DNA from: Betaproteobacteria bacterium UBA3031
GTDB lineage: Bacteria; Pseudomonadota; Gammaproteobacteria; Burkholderiales; Eutrophovitaceae
Assembly (NCBI GenBank): GCA_002367635.1
Contig: DFDI01000014.1
Location: 1 to 64,000 of the forward strand
Length of the DNA stretch: 64,000 bases
Direction of reading: 5' to 3'
Within the stretch, counting starts at the first letter, position 1, and each line of letters opens with the position of its first letter. The notes beneath the pieces were generated by a model. That model did no database searches. It was not told the origin of the DNA and saw nothing but the letters and a program-made list of their open reading frames with translations. This document shows positions 39,932-49,470 of this stretch, in pieces. Position numbers and translations under genes: made by a program.

Positions 39932-40432
39932 ATGGAACTAAACCTCAATTGGTTTGATTATGGATTCATCGCCCTTTTACTTATTTCGACAAGTTACGGG
40001 TTTTATCGTGGCTTTACGCGTGAATTTTTTTCTCTTTTAACCTGGGTTTTAGCCTTCTGGATATCAAAATTTTCTGTTGTTCCTGTCTCGGGATTATTTG
40101 ATCAAATAATTATCAGTCCCAGGATTCGGTTAATTGTTAGTTTTGTCGGGGTTCTAATTTTAACGCTGTTTTTATTTCATTTTCTTACTGTTAAGCTTTC
40201 TAGATTGGTGAAGTCGTCAGCGCTCACGGGAATGGATCGCGCGTTAGGGTCTTTATTTGGATTGGCTCGGGGAGTTTTAATTTCAGCGCTAGCAGTTATT
40301 ATTTTGAGTTCGACGGAGTTTCCCCGGAAGCTTGAATGGCAGGACGCTCAGTTGCGGTTTCCATTGGAGGTGGTTGCTTCATTTCTTCAACTAAAAATGC
40401 CTGAACTTGAGTGGGATATCTCATCAAAGTGA
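39932..40432 (+). CDS. cvpA: Colicin V production protein CvpA homologue
   Basis: 166 residues with four hydrophobic segments, an inner-membrane protein. The N-terminal NWFDYGFIALLLISTSYGFYRG and the segment GMDRALGSLFGLARGVLI are family signatures. CvpA is linked to envelope homeostasis and colicin V export, but its biochemical role is unclear. It sits 14 bases after dedD and 49 bases before purF, as usual. Confidence 0.93.
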   Translation: MELNLNWFDYGFIALLLISTSYGFYRGFTREFFSLLTWVLAFWISKFSVVPVSGLFDQIIISPRIRLIVSFVGVLILTLFLFHFLTVKLSRLVKSSALTGMDRALGSLFGLARGVLISALAVIILSSTEFPRKLEWQDAQLRFPLEVVASFLQLKMPELEWDISSK

Positions 40433-40481
40433 TAGGCAGGATGTATATAATCGATTTGGAACTTACTCAGGGAGATTTTTG

Positions 40482-41999
40482 ATGTGCGGTTTGCTTGGAG
40501 CAGTAGCAAAGTCACCAGTTAATCAACTGCTATACGATGGATTGCAGGTGCTCCAACATCGAGGTCAAGATGCGGCGGGGATTGTGACGGCAGATGGCCC
40601 TAATTTCCATATGCATAAGGGTGGAGGGTTGGTTCGCGACGTATTCAGAACTCGAGATATGCGGTTGTTGGTCGGAAACTCTGGTATTGGTCATTGTAGG
40701 TACCCTACCGCCGGATCCGCTAACTCTTTTGATGAAGCTCAGCCAATGTACGTGAATTCTCCATTTGGGATAGTTCTTGGGCACAATGGAAACTTAACCA
40801 ACTCTGATAAGTTGAAGGTTGAGCTTTTCCGACAAGACCTTAGGCACGTCAATACGAACTCCGACTCCGAGGTTTTATTGAATGTTTTTGCTCATGAATT
40901 ACAGAAATCTAGTGTTGGTGTTAACTTAACCACTGAGGCTATTTTTGAAGCTGTCAAAGGTGTTCATCGGCGGGTGAAGGGTGCGTATGCGGTTGTTGCT
41001 ATGATTTCGGGCTACGGATTGCTTGCCTTTCGCGATCCGTTCGGAATTAGGCCCCTTGTTTATGGCATGAGACAAAAAGGCTCTGAGCAAGAGTATCTGG
41101 TTGCTTCGGAAACGGTAGCGTTAGATACGCTCGGTTTTAAGTATGTCAGAGATGTTGAGCCTGGCGAGGCAGTATTTATCTCAAATGATGGCATGGTTAG
41201 TGAACAACAATGTGCCGCTAATCCAATGCGATACCCTTGTATTTTTGAATATGTCTACCTGGCTAGACCTGATTCGGTTATTGATGGCATTTCCGTACAT
41301 GAGACCAGGATGCGGATGGGGGAAACTCTTGCGAGTAGGATTAAATCTCAATATTCGGACTTAAAAATAGATGTTGTAATTCCGATTCCAGAGTCTAGCC
41401 GACCATCGGCGATGGAAATTGCTGATGGGATTGGAGTGCCCTACCGCGAGGGGTTTATTAAAAATCGGTATATTGGCCGGACCTTCATTATGCCGGGTCG
41501 AGAAGTTAGAGAAAAATCAGTCCGACAAAAGCTCAATGCAATCGGATCCGAATTTAAAGGTAAAAATGTATTGCTTGTCGATGACTCCATTGTGCGGGGG
41601 ACCACCAGTCGAGAAATTGTGCAAATGGCGAGAGATGCTGGGGCAACTCAGGTGTACTTCGCGTCTGCCGCGCCTCCGGTTCGTTTTCCCAACGTTTATG
41701 GCATTGATATGCCAAGCTCAAAGGAGTTGATAGCGCATGGTCGGGATGAAGAGGCGATAGCGGCTGAAATCGGAGTTGATCGTATCATCTATCAAACCGT
41801 TGAAGATCTTATAGCTGGCTGCGCTTCGTTCAATCCGAAAATCACACAGTTTGAAACTTCGTGCTTCACCGGGGAGTACGTGACGGGAGACGTATCGGCA
41901 GACTACTTAGCTTCTGTAGAGTGCGAACGAAACGATGAGAAACTGTCGTCAGTTTTTGAGGCGACGGCTGATTTAGACTTGGATGTAATTAATGGGTAG
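40482..41999 (+). CDS. purF: Amidophosphoribosyltransferase
   Basis: 505 residues from the ATG at 40482, chosen because it exposes the catalytic cysteine (MCGLLGAV) after methionine removal, with AGGGAG upstream. A class II glutamine amidotransferase domain (1 to about 235) precedes the phosphoribosyltransferase domain, whose PRPP loop is LLVDDSIVRGT at 364-374. It makes phosphoribosylamine, the first step of purine synthesis. It ends 22 bases from the lpxH stop, with no clear terminator between. In Pseudomonas metZ follows purF; here it does not. Confidence 0.97.
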   Translation: MCGLLGAVAKSPVNQLLYDGLQVLQHRGQDAAGIVTADGPNFHMHKGGGLVRDVFRTRDMRLLVGNSGIGHCRYPTAGSANSFDEAQPMYVNSPFGIVLGHNGNLTNSDKLKVELFRQDLRHVNTNSDSEVLLNVFAHELQKSSVGVNLTTEAIFEAVKGVHRRVKGAYAVVAMISGYGLLAFRDPFGIRPLVYGMRQKGSEQEYLVASETVALDTLGFKYVRDVEPGEAVFISNDGMVSEQQCAANPMRYPCIFEYVYLARPDSVIDGISVHETRMRMGETLASRIKSQYSDLKIDVVIPIPESSRPSAMEIADGIGVPYREGFIKNRYIGRTFIMPGREVREKSVRQKLNAIGSEFKGKNVLLVDDSIVRGTTSREIVQMARDAGATQVYFASAAPPVRFPNVYGIDMPSSKELIAHGRDEEAIAAEIGVDRIIYQTVEDLIAGCASFNPKITQFETSCFTGEYVTGDVSADYLASVECERNDEKLSSVFEATADLDLDVING

Positions 42000-42021
42000 G
42001 CCGAGTCTTAAATTGGCTGCT

Positions 42022-42756
42022 TCAATCGAAAAATTGGTCTAAGTAGCCCGATTCATTAATCACTAAGGCTTGCCCTCGAGTGCGCCAATCTGCGAGCACG
42101 AATCTTTCTAGAGTTTGTTCATTAACCAACTGTTTATGATGGGCATGGCGGTGCGTGTGCCCATGAATAATTCTGCGACAATTGTACGTTTCAAATGCTT
42201 TGTCTACGGTTTGAATTGAAACATCCATAATTTCAGCAGTCTTGTTTACTTTTGAGGCATCACTTTTTTCTCGATAACTCTGTGCCCGGTTGTTCCTCTC
42301 GTTAATAGGTAGTTTTACAAAATCATCGATCCACTGATTAGATCTAACAATTGAACGTATTGCTTGGTACTCTGTGTCCTCAGTACACCATTGATCTCCG
42401 TGGCTTAGCAGTGTTTTTTCGCCATGAATCTCTATGAGGTAAGGATCTGAAAGCATCTCCCCATGTGTCAGTTCGGCGAATTGCTCACCCATCAAAAAGT
42501 CTCTATTGCCTTGCATGAGGCTGAGCTTGGCTCCTGCATCTGTTAAAGCTCTTAGCGCTGGCACGACAGTCGAAAATAGGGGGTTGTTGATGTCGTCATC
42601 TCCGACCCAATAGTCAAATAGGTCACCGAGAATAAATAGGTGATTAGAGGGGGCCGCATATCTCTCGAGCAACCGCAAAAATATGTTTGTTTTTGCGGTT
42701 GCTGAGAGAGATAAATGTAGGTCCGCAATGAAAATGAAATTTATATTAGGTTTCAT
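42022..42756 (-). CDS. lpxH: UDP-2,3-diacylglucosamine hydrolase
   Basis: 244 residues. It is a calcineurin-like manganese hydrolase that makes lipid X for lipid A. Metal ligands are visible as D12 and H14 (ADLHLS), D45 (GDLFDYW), the GNRD segment, the HGD segment and the final HGHTH. It acts at the inner face of the inner membrane. It is probably co-transcribed with ppiB, 29 bases upstream, as in Pseudomonas. It makes the substrate line that the PagL-like protein at 8734 would later modify. Confidence 0.95.
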   Translation of the reverse strand: MKPNINFIFIADLHLSLSATAKTNIFLRLLERYAAPSNHLFILGDLFDYWVGDDDINNPLFSTVVPALRALTDAGAKLSLMQGNRDFLMGEQFAELTHGEMLSDPYLIEIHGEKTLLSHGDQWCTEDTEYQAIRSIVRSNQWIDDFVKLPINERNNRAQSYREKSDASKVNKTAEIMDVSIQTVDKAFETYNCRRIIHGHTHRHAHHKQLVNEQTLERFVLADWRTRGQALVINESGYLDQFFD

Positions 42757-42785
42757 TTGCTTATAGCAGGATGTATCGCATTCCG

Positions 42786-43286
42786 TCAGATCCGTGTCAC
42801 ATTTTCAATGATGACTGTCTCACTGGGCACATCTTGATGGAATCCACTGGTTCTTGTTGCGACGCCTTTAATTTTATCGACTACTGGTTCTCCTTCTACG
42901 ACCTTAGCAAATACACAGTATCCGTATCCTTGGGGTGTTTTAGATGAGAAGTTAAGGAAGTCGTTATTAGATACATTAATAAAGAACTGGGAAGTAGCTG
43001 AGTGAACATCGTTAGTTCGAGCCATTGCGAGGGTATAAGCTTCATTCTTTAACCCGTTATTGGCCTCATTTTCGATTGGCGCCTGAGTCTCTTTCTCTTT
43101 CATATTTGAATCCATGCCGCCACATTGGATCATGAATCCGTTAATAACCCGATGAAAGATTGTGCTGTCGTAGAAGCTAGAATCTACATAATGTAGAAAG
43201 TTTTCTACTGTTTTCGGGGCTTTTTCTTCATCTAGCTCAATGACGATATCTCCCATTGAGGTTTTTATTTTTACTTGTGTGGCCAT
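42786..43286 (-). CDS. ppiB: Peptidyl-prolyl cis-trans isomerase, cyclophilin
   Basis: 166 residues without a signal peptide, so cytoplasmic. [14 protein letters not shown] holds the catalytic arginine, then [15 protein letters not shown] and [11 protein letters not shown] complete the cyclophilin core. It speeds proline isomerisation during folding. It is the first gene of ppiB-lpxH and divergent from cysS, with about 266 bases between the starts. Confidence 0.95.
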   Translation of the reverse strand: MATQVKIKTSMGDIVIELDEEKAPKTVENFLHYVDSSFYDSTIFHRVINGFMIQCGGMDSNMKEKETQAPIENEANNGLKNEAYTLAMARTNDVHSATSQFFINVSNNDFLNFSSKTPQGYGYCVFAKVVEGEPVVDKIKGVATRTSGFHQDVPSETVIIENVTRI

Positions 43287-43452
43287 TAATTTCTCTCTGT
43301 AATGTTGTGTGAATGTGACTTCTTTAATTCTTAAACTAGTTGAACACTTCTAAACTTGATGCGGTTTAATGCAGCAGCCTGGCTAACGATATCAGAAATG
43401 GTGTCTGCGAGTCCATGTGAGCTGCGATCTGTCGGCGTTTATGATGTTAAAA

Positions 43453-43481
43453 AGAGGTGCTCTGCTATACTTCACACCTCT
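43453..43481 (+). promoter_or_regulatory. Extended -10 promoter of cysS framed by an inverted repeat
   Basis: TGC-TATACT (the -10 hexamer is 43466-43471) is an extended -10 element about 80 bases ahead of the cysS ATG; no good -35 is seen. AGAGGTG (43453-43459) and CACCTCT (43475-43481) form a 7-bp inverted repeat around it, an operator-like layout. The rest of the 266-base ppiB-cysS gap shows no gene. Confidence 0.45.
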
Positions 43482-43552
43482 AAATTAAGCGTTGGACAAA
43501 CACTTAGTTGAATTTTTTTATGTAGTTTTTTAACGTGACTCGATATTGCGAT

Positions 43553-44926
43553 ATGTTGAAAATTTTTAATACCCTTACTCGTAATAAAGAAGTTTTTAAG
43601 CCGATTCAAGAAAATTCGGTGCGTATGTACGTCTGTGGAATGACGGTTTACGATTTCTGCCATTTGGGCCATGCGCGAGTAATGGTTGTTTTTGACATGG
43701 TTCGAAGTTGGCTTCGGTCATCTGGTTACGATGTGCTTTATGTTCGAAATATTACTGATATCGATGACAAGATTATAAATAGGGCGAATGAGAATCAAGA
43801 GACATTCTTAGATTTGACTGAGCGCTATATTCAAGCCATGAATGATGATGCCGCGGCCCTTGGTGTTTCCACGCCAGACTTTGAACCGAAGGCTTCCGAT
43901 AATATCCCACAGATGATTGCGCTGATTCAGCAGTTGTTTGCAAAGGGGTTGGCATATGAAGGTCCTACTGGAGATGTCTATTACTCAGTTAATAAATTCA
44001 AGGGTTACGGCAAATTGTCTGGAAAGTCACTGGAGGATCTTCGAGCTGGTGAGCGAGTGGATGTTAACCCCGACAAAATATATCCCATGGATTTTGTACT
44101 TTGGAAGGCCGCCAAGCCAGGGGAGCCATCCTGGCCATCTCCTTGGGGTAAAGGAAGGCCAGGTTGGCACATTGAATGCTCAGCAATGAGTGAGAGATAT
44201 TTGGGTGCGCACTTTGATATTCATGGTGGAGGACAGGATCTTCAATTTCCTCATCATGAGAATGAGATTGCTCAGTCCGAGGGTGCGCATGATCATCAGT
44301 TTGTAAATTACTGGATGCATAATGGGTTTGTTCGTGTCGACGATCAAAAGATGTCTAAATCACTGGGCAATTTTTTTACCGTTCGGGAGATACTGAGCAG
44401 ATATGACGCAGAGGTGATTCGATTCTTCATTCTTAGAGCGCATTATCGAAGCCCACTAAATTATTCTGATCATCATTTGGATGATGCCAAGTTGGGATTG
44501 ACTCGCTTGTATACTTCGCTAAAGGGTATCTCCTTCGATGCTGTTTCTGATGAGGTTGACTGGGGTGATTGTCGAGCTAACAATTTCCGAGCCGCATTAG
44601 ATGATGATCTCAATACGCCTGAGGCGATGTCGGTGTTATTTGATTTGGTGAGTGACTTGAATCGGGACCGGAGTGTCACCACAGCAAAACTATTGAAGGG
44701 TTTAGCGGGAGTTTTAGGTCTTCTGGGGAGAGACCCATCTCAGTTCCTTCAGGCTGGAGGAGATTCTGAATTGTCAGCTGCTGAGATTGACGCCATGATT
44801 AAGGAAAGGGACGAGGCTCGGGCAAACAAAAAATTTGATGATGCGGATGAGGTAAGAGACCGGCTATTAAAGGCCGGGATTATCTTAGAAGATGCATCGG
44901 GAAAAACGACTTGGCGAAGATCTTAA
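43553..44926 (+). CDS. cysS: Cysteinyl-tRNA synthetase
   Basis: 457 residues from the ATG at 43553, giving [10 protein letters not shown] as in E. coli; a GTG at 43535 is unlikely. HLGH at 37-40 and KMSKS at 266-270 are the ATP motifs. Zinc ligands C28, C209, H234 and E238 fall at the same numbers as in the E. coli enzyme. It charges tRNA-Cys. Its stop overlaps the dnaJ stop region by four bases, so the two genes converge tail to tail. Confidence 0.97.
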   Translation: MLKIFNTLTRNKEVFKPIQENSVRMYVCGMTVYDFCHLGHARVMVVFDMVRSWLRSSGYDVLYVRNITDIDDKIINRANENQETFLDLTERYIQAMNDDAAALGVSTPDFEPKASDNIPQMIALIQQLFAKGLAYEGPTGDVYYSVNKFKGYGKLSGKSLEDLRAGERVDVNPDKIYPMDFVLWKAAKPGEPSWPSPWGKGRPGWHIECSAMSERYLGAHFDIHGGGQDLQFPHHENEIAQSEGAHDHQFVNYWMHNGFVRVDDQKMSKSLGNFFTVREILSRYDAEVIRFFILRAHYRSPLNYSDHHLDDAKLGLTRLYTSLKGISFDAVSDEVDWGDCRANNFRAALDDDLNTPEAMSVLFDLVSDLNRDRSVTTAKLLKGLAGVLGLLGRDPSQFLQAGGDSELSAAEIDAMIKERDEARANKKFDDADEVRDRLLKAGIILEDASGKTTWRRS

Positions 44927-46044
44927 CCTTCAAAAAAACTTTTCACTTTATCCATCCACGATTTCGCCTTTGGGCTGTGTAAATGAGTGTTAGATTGATT
45001 GATTTCTTCAAGGTCAGCGAGTAATTCTTTCTGCCTATCAGTTAAATTAACTGGAGTTTCGACAAGGACTCGACACATCAGGTCGCCGTATCCGCTACTG
45101 CGAACGCCTTTGATCCCTTTTCCGCGCAACCTAAAAGTCTTGCCTGTTTGTGTCTCAGAGGAAATTTTTATTTTGGCAGAGCCATCAAGCGTTGGAACTC
45201 GAATCTCTCCTCCTAAAGCAGCGGTGGAAAAACTGATCGGCATCTCGCAGTGAAGATTATTTCCATCTCGCGTAAAGACTTCGTGCGCCAGAGTGTTGAC
45301 GACCACATAAAGGTCCCCTGAAGGGCCTCCATTCACGCCGGCCTCCCCCTCCCCTGACAGCCGTATACGGTCGCCTTGATCTACTCCCGCAGGGATTTTT
45401 ACTGATAGTGTTTTGTTGTCCCTAACTCTGCCTTGCCCACTACAATCACCACACGGGGAGCCAATGACTTTTCCAGACCCCTGACAATCGGGACATGTTT
45501 GGGCAATGGAGAAGAATCCCTGAGTGACGCGCACCTGTCCTTGGCCTTGACATGTTGGGCAGGTGGTTGGTGAGGTTCCTGGCTTGGCGCCGGTTCCTTC
45601 GCATGGGTTACATTCTTTGTAGGATGGAATCCTGATTTTCGTTTCAGTACCCCTTGCTGCTTCTTCAAGTGAAATTTCAAGGTTGTATTTAAGGTCCGAT
45701 CCACGATAAACATTTGAGCGCCTGCCTCCGCGACCACCGCCGAAGACATCGCCAAAAATATCACCAAATGAGTCAGAGAATCCCCCGAATCCGTTCCCCC
45801 CCCCCATGCCTGCAGACCCATCAAGACCAGCGTGCCCGTATTGATCATAGGCGGCTCTTTTTTCGGGATCTGATAAAACCTCATAGGCTTCCTTCACTTC
45901 CGTAAACTGTCCTTCAGCTTTCGGATTGTCTGGATTTTTATCGGGATGGTACTTCATGGCAAGCCGTCGATAGATCTTCTTTAGGTCACTATCGTTTGCA
46001 TCCCGACTGATTCCTAGCACTTCGTAATAATCTCTTTTTGCCAT
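44923..46044 (-). CDS. dnaJ: Chaperone DnaJ (Hsp40)
   Basis: 373 residues. J domain with HPD at 33-35, a glycine-phenylalanine region (about 75-105), then four CxxCxGxG zinc repeats ([32 protein letters not shown]) and the substrate-binding C-terminus. It feeds unfolded proteins to DnaK and stimulates its ATPase. It is the last gene of grpE-dnaK-dnaJ, separated from dnaK by a terminator-like hairpin. Confidence 0.97.
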   Translation of the reverse strand: MAKRDYYEVLGISRDANDSDLKKIYRRLAMKYHPDKNPDNPKAEGQFTEVKEAYEVLSDPEKRAAYDQYGHAGLDGSAGMGGGNGFGGFSDSFGDIFGDVFGGGRGGRRSNVYRGSDLKYNLEISLEEAARGTETKIRIPSYKECNPCEGTGAKPGTSPTTCPTCQGQGQVRVTQGFFSIAQTCPDCQGSGKVIGSPCGDCSGQGRVRDNKTLSVKIPAGVDQGDRIRLSGEGEAGVNGGPSGDLYVVVNTLAHEVFTRDGNNLHCEMPISFSTAALGGEIRVPTLDGSAKIKISSETQTGKTFRLRGKGIKGVRSSGYGDLMCRVLVETPVNLTDRQKELLADLEEINQSNTHLHSPKAKSWMDKVKSFFEG

Positions 46045-46070
46045 AATTAATTTTTGCGTTAATCGGTCTT

Positions 46071-46108
46071 TAAAAAAACAAAATAGTCGAGAGAGAAACC
46101 TTCTCGAC
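46071..46108 (-). terminator. Terminator-like hairpin between dnaK and dnaJ
   Basis: Read on the minus strand, GTCGAGA and TCTCGAC form a 7-bp stem with a 9-base loop, followed by TATTTTGTTTTTTTA. It would stop part of the transcription after dnaK and so lower dnaJ expression relative to dnaK. Confidence 0.7.
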
Positions 46109-46140
46109 CATTGCTTTACTGCATGATCTAATATTTACAA

Positions 46141-48063
46141 TTACGATGTTTTTTTATCGTCTTCAACTTCTTCAAATTCTGCGTCGACAACATCTCCATC
46201 ATTATCTTGGGTCCCATCTTGACCGTCACCAGACGCCGATTCAGCCTGTTCTGCATACATTTTTTCTGCTAAAGATTGAGCCAGGACCGTCAACACTTGT
46301 GATTTAGCTTCGATGTCGTCTTTATCACCATTTTTTAATGCCTCTTCAGCATCCTTTGCTGCGTCCTCAATCTTCGTTTTTTCCTCTGCGGAAACCTTGG
46401 CCTCATTTTCGCTGAGTGTTTTACGAACACTGTGTATAAGGGAGTCACACTGATTTCTTATGTCGACTAATTCCCTGGCTTTTCGGTCGTCTTCAGCATG
46501 AGCCTCTGCGTCTTTGATCATTTTTTCGACTTCTTCATCGGATAGTCCAGAGTTAGCCTTGATGGTGACTTTATTTTCTTTCCCCGTTGCTTTATCTTTG
46601 GCCGAGACATGTAATATGCCGTTGGCATCAATATCGAAATTGACCTCGATTTGCGGCATCCCGCGCGAAGCTGCTGGAATGTCGGTCAAATTGAATTGAC
46701 CCAAAGATTTATTATCTTTAGACATTTCACGTTCTCCTTGAAGGACGTGGATTGTGACCGCCGTTTGATTATCCTCAGCGGTTGAGAAAGCTTGATTCGC
46801 TTTCGTTGGTATGGTCGTATTCTTATGGATAAGCTTTGTCATAACGCCACCTAAAGTCTCGATTCCAAGTGATAGTGGTGTTACGTCGAGCAATAAGACA
46901 TCCTTGACATCACCGCGCAAAACACCGCCTTGGATTGCGGCGCCTACCGCAACAGCTTCATCTGGATTGACGTCTTTGCGTGGATCTTTGTTAAAGAAGT
47001 TCTTAACTGTTTCTTGAACCTTGGGCATTCTTGTCATGCCGCCAACAAGGATGATGTCATCGATGTCAGAGATTTTAACTCCTGCATCTTTGATTGCGAC
47101 GCGACAAGGCTCAACCGTTCGGCTGATTAAGTCATCCACTAAGCTCTCGAGTTTAGCGCGTGTTATTTTGACATTAAGGTGTTTGGGTCCTGACGCGTCA
47201 GCAGTGATGTAAGGTAAGTTCACATCTGTCTGTTGGCTGGAGGATAGTTCGATTTTTGCTTTCTCCGCTGCTTCTTTTAGACGTTGCAATGCTAAGACAT
47301 CGCCGCGAAGGTTGATTCCTTGATCTTTCTTAAATTCGTCCGCTAAGTAATCGATGATTCGCTGGTCGAAATCTTCACCCCCTAAAAATGTATCTCCATT
47401 TGTAGAAAGCACCTCAAATTGTTGTTCGCCATCCACCTCAGCGATTTCGATAATTGAAACGTCGAAGGTCCCACCACCCAAGTCGTAAATGGCAATTTTT
47501 CTATCGCCTTGCTTTTTGTCCATGCCGAATGCAAGTGCTGCTGCAGTTGGCTCATTGATGATCCGCTTGACTTCCAATCCGGCTATTCTTCCGGCATCCT
47601 TGGTGGCTTGTCGTTGTGAATCGTTGAAGTATGCAGGGACTGTAATGACGGCCTCGGTGACTTCCTCGCCTAGATAATCCTCTGCTGTTTTCTTCATTTT
47701 CATGAGCACTTGGGCTGAAATTTCCGGAGGTGCACTTTGCTTTCCTCGAACCTCTACCCAGGCATCACCATTTTTGGCACCAACTATCGCAAATGGAGAG
47801 TTCTCCTTTGCTTTCATAACCTCTGCATCTTTGAATCGGCGGCCAATTAATCGCTTGACTGCAAATAAGGTATTTGCAGGGTTTGTAACAGCTTGTCTTT
47901 TGGCCGGCGCGCCCACAAGGACATCTCCATCTTCTGTGTAGGCAATGATTGAGGGCGTAGTGCGCCCGCCCTCGGCGTTTTCGAGTACCTTGACTTCGCC
48001 CCCATCCATGACGGCTACGCAGGAGTTTGTGGTTCCTAGATCAATACCAATGATTCTGCCCAT
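46141..48063 (-). CDS. dnaK: Chaperone DnaK (Hsp70)
   Basis: 640 residues from the ATG at 48063, giving the classical start [14 protein letters not shown], with GAGGAT upstream; the frame's upstream ATG at 48078 is not used by the family. The actin-like ATPase domain shows [19 protein letters not shown] and [10 protein letters not shown]. The substrate domain follows the linker [10 protein letters not shown], and the lid ends in an acidic tail [10 protein letters not shown], similar to the usual EEVKDKK. It is encoded 70 bases after grpE and shares its transcript. Confidence 0.98.
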   Translation of the reverse strand: MGRIIGIDLGTTNSCVAVMDGGEVKVLENAEGGRTTPSIIAYTEDGDVLVGAPAKRQAVTNPANTLFAVKRLIGRRFKDAEVMKAKENSPFAIVGAKNGDAWVEVRGKQSAPPEISAQVLMKMKKTAEDYLGEEVTEAVITVPAYFNDSQRQATKDAGRIAGLEVKRIINEPTAAALAFGMDKKQGDRKIAIYDLGGGTFDVSIIEIAEVDGEQQFEVLSTNGDTFLGGEDFDQRIIDYLADEFKKDQGINLRGDVLALQRLKEAAEKAKIELSSSQQTDVNLPYITADASGPKHLNVKITRAKLESLVDDLISRTVEPCRVAIKDAGVKISDIDDIILVGGMTRMPKVQETVKNFFNKDPRKDVNPDEAVAVGAAIQGGVLRGDVKDVLLLDVTPLSLGIETLGGVMTKLIHKNTTIPTKANQAFSTAEDNQTAVTIHVLQGEREMSKDNKSLGQFNLTDIPAASRGMPQIEVNFDIDANGILHVSAKDKATGKENKVTIKANSGLSDEEVEKMIKDAEAHAEDDRKARELVDIRNQCDSLIHSVRKTLSENEAKVSAEEKTKIEDAAKDAEEALKNGDKDDIEAKSQVLTVLAQSLAEKMYAEQAESASGDGQDGTQDNDGDVVDAEFEEVEDDKKTS

Positions 48064-48133
48064 ATCTGTAATCCTCAATTTTATAAATGTTTGTCATTAA
48101 GTGGGGTCGATTAGCTGCTTTTCAACCCTGCTG

Positions 48134-48718
48134 TTATTTGGATTTTGCTACGCTGACCAAGGCTGGACGGATCAGACGGTCGTTAAGCAGATATCCTTTT
48201 TGAAAAACGCTAAGAATGGTATTCGTAGCTTCATCTGAATCCACAGCACTCATCGCTTGATGCTTGTGAGGGTCGAGGATTTCTCCGAGTGGAGTGATTT
48301 CGCTAATCCCAAAGGATTCAAAGACTTTTGTTAATTGTTTTAGGGTCAAGTCGACTCCATCATGGATGCCTTCAAATGTCACGTTGTCGGTTTTTAGCGC
48401 CGCTTCAAGACTATCTTTTACAACCAGCAGCTCCGTAGAAAAACGCTCTAACGCATATTTATGCGCGGCAGCGACATCTATTTGTGCTCGTTTTCGAACA
48501 TTGTCTAATTCCGCCGTTGCACGTAACCACGCATCTTTATGTTTTTCAACGTCAGCAAGAGCTTGCTGGAGTTGTTCCGCGATGCTTTCTGATGTTTCCG
48601 GTTCTTGAGTGGAAGGCATTTCAGCGGTTTCAGCGACCTCTGAATTTAGTTCCGTATTTGCGATTGGGTCCTCGGATTTTTGACCCTTAACTGCTTCTTC
48701 ATTTTCTTTTCCAGTCAT
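48134..48718 (-). CDS. grpE: Nucleotide exchange factor GrpE
   Basis: 194 residues. An acidic disordered head (1 to about 45) and a long coiled coil lead to the conserved LRATAELDNVRKRAQ and the C-terminal beta domain, with the family segment GYLLNDRLIRPALVSVAK. It releases ADP from DnaK and acts as a thermosensor. It is the first gene of the chaperone operon, with a sigma-32-like promoter about 35-60 bases upstream. Confidence 0.96.
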   Translation of the reverse strand: MTGKENEEAVKGQKSEDPIANTELNSEVAETAEMPSTQEPETSESIAEQLQQALADVEKHKDAWLRATAELDNVRKRAQIDVAAAHKYALERFSTELLVVKDSLEAALKTDNVTFEGIHDGVDLTLKQLTKVFESFGISEITPLGEILDPHKHQAMSAVDSDEATNTILSVFQKGYLLNDRLIRPALVSVAKSK

Positions 48719-48751
48719 TACATAACCACTCCATGATATCTAAGTCGAATA

Positions 48752-48778
48752 ACTGAGGGCGAATTTTTTAATTTCAAG
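48752..48778 (-). promoter_or_regulatory. Sigma-32 (RpoH) type heat-shock promoter of grpE-dnaK-dnaJ
   Basis: On the minus strand, CTTGAAA is a perfect RpoH -35 (plus-strand 48772-48778). After 12 bases comes CCCTCAGT (48752-48759), a partial match to CCCCATNT. It ends about 33 bases ahead of the grpE ATG. Confidence 0.65.
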
Positions 48779-48853
48779 TGCTGCATTAAGTAAATCCAGG
48801 TCTTTATTCTGATAATCTACTGTCTTAGCTGGCACGGAACTAATGGAGAAAAT

Positions 48854-49444
48854 ATGTGGCAACGATCTTGTTTTAGGATTTGTACATCAATAATGCTCGT
48901 TATTTGCTGTGGGCTTGGTAATTCAGCGTTATCGGCGACTTCGGTCCACGTTGGGGCTAGTTCATATAGTGTTTCGGGGCAGTCTGCACTTATTTTGAGT
49001 GCTGAAATGGAATCCAAAGGACCAGTAGCTGATGATGGGCTGCGCCATCCGGCGAAAACGAAATGGGATTTGCAGTGGCGGTTCCAACAAAAAGAGTCTA
49101 ATGTGGGCTGTGCAATCGACTCTATAGGGATTTCTCTGGGCATTACTCATACGAAGCCCATTTGGCGAGATAAAAATCAAGCCAGCCAGCTGTTGCTTGA
49201 ACGGTGGACCTTATTTGAGAATGCGTTGACACAAATACAGGAGTATCACGTCGACCTTGCCCTCCAGGCTGCCACAGAAATTGAGGCAAGGGCGCTCAAG
49301 GTAACACCTCAAAAGAGTTGTGAGGAATTAGAGGTGATGATTGGAGCAATAGTGCACAACGTCAAAGAGAAGTATCGAAAATTAAAAGCTGATTATGAAA
49401 TCAGTACCAATTATGGTCGGCGAGCGGGATTGAGTTTAATGTGA
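48854..49444 (+). CDS. Secreted DUF922-family protein with a degenerate metal motif
   Basis: 196 residues with a signal peptide ending near SALSA (about 24-28). The body matches the DUF922 pattern as I know it: ESKGP near 53, then KTKWDLQWRFQ (68-78), C86, a WTLFENAL helix, and the ending DYEISTNYGRRAG. DUF922 proteins usually carry HExxH here and are predicted periplasmic zinc proteases. In this protein the segment reads IQEYH at 128-132, so the first histidine and the glutamate are gone, and a later TGHG-like stretch reads TNYG. It is probably not a protease. C86 and C156 could form a disulfide. It is divergent from grpE and convergent with hemH. Confidence 0.62.
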   Translation: MWQRSCFRICTSIMLVICCGLGNSALSATSVHVGASSYSVSGQSALILSAEMESKGPVADDGLRHPAKTKWDLQWRFQQKESNVGCAIDSIGISLGITHTKPIWRDKNQASQLLLERWTLFENALTQIQEYHVDLALQAATEIEARALKVTPQKSCEELEVMIGAIVHNVKEKYRKLKADYEISTNYGRRAGLSLM

Positions 49445-49459
49445 GCCATCGAGTGGCTC
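49443..49459. terminator. Hairpin between the convergent DUF922 and hemH genes
   Basis: GAGCCA-TCGAG-TGGCTC starts in the stop region of the DUF922 gene. No T-run flanks it on either side, so only a weak bidirectional terminator is possible. Confidence 0.35.
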
Positions 49460-49470
49460 GTGTACTGTAA

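Noticed and set aside
43287..43552. Possible tRNA or small RNA in the ppiB-cysS gap
   Set aside because: No cloverleaf, T-arm GGTTCGAATCC-like motif or terminator could be found.
48825..48843. TTAG...CTAA resembling the outer bases of a CIRCE operator near grpE
   Set aside because: Only four bases match on each side and the inner GCACTC/GAGTGC is absent.
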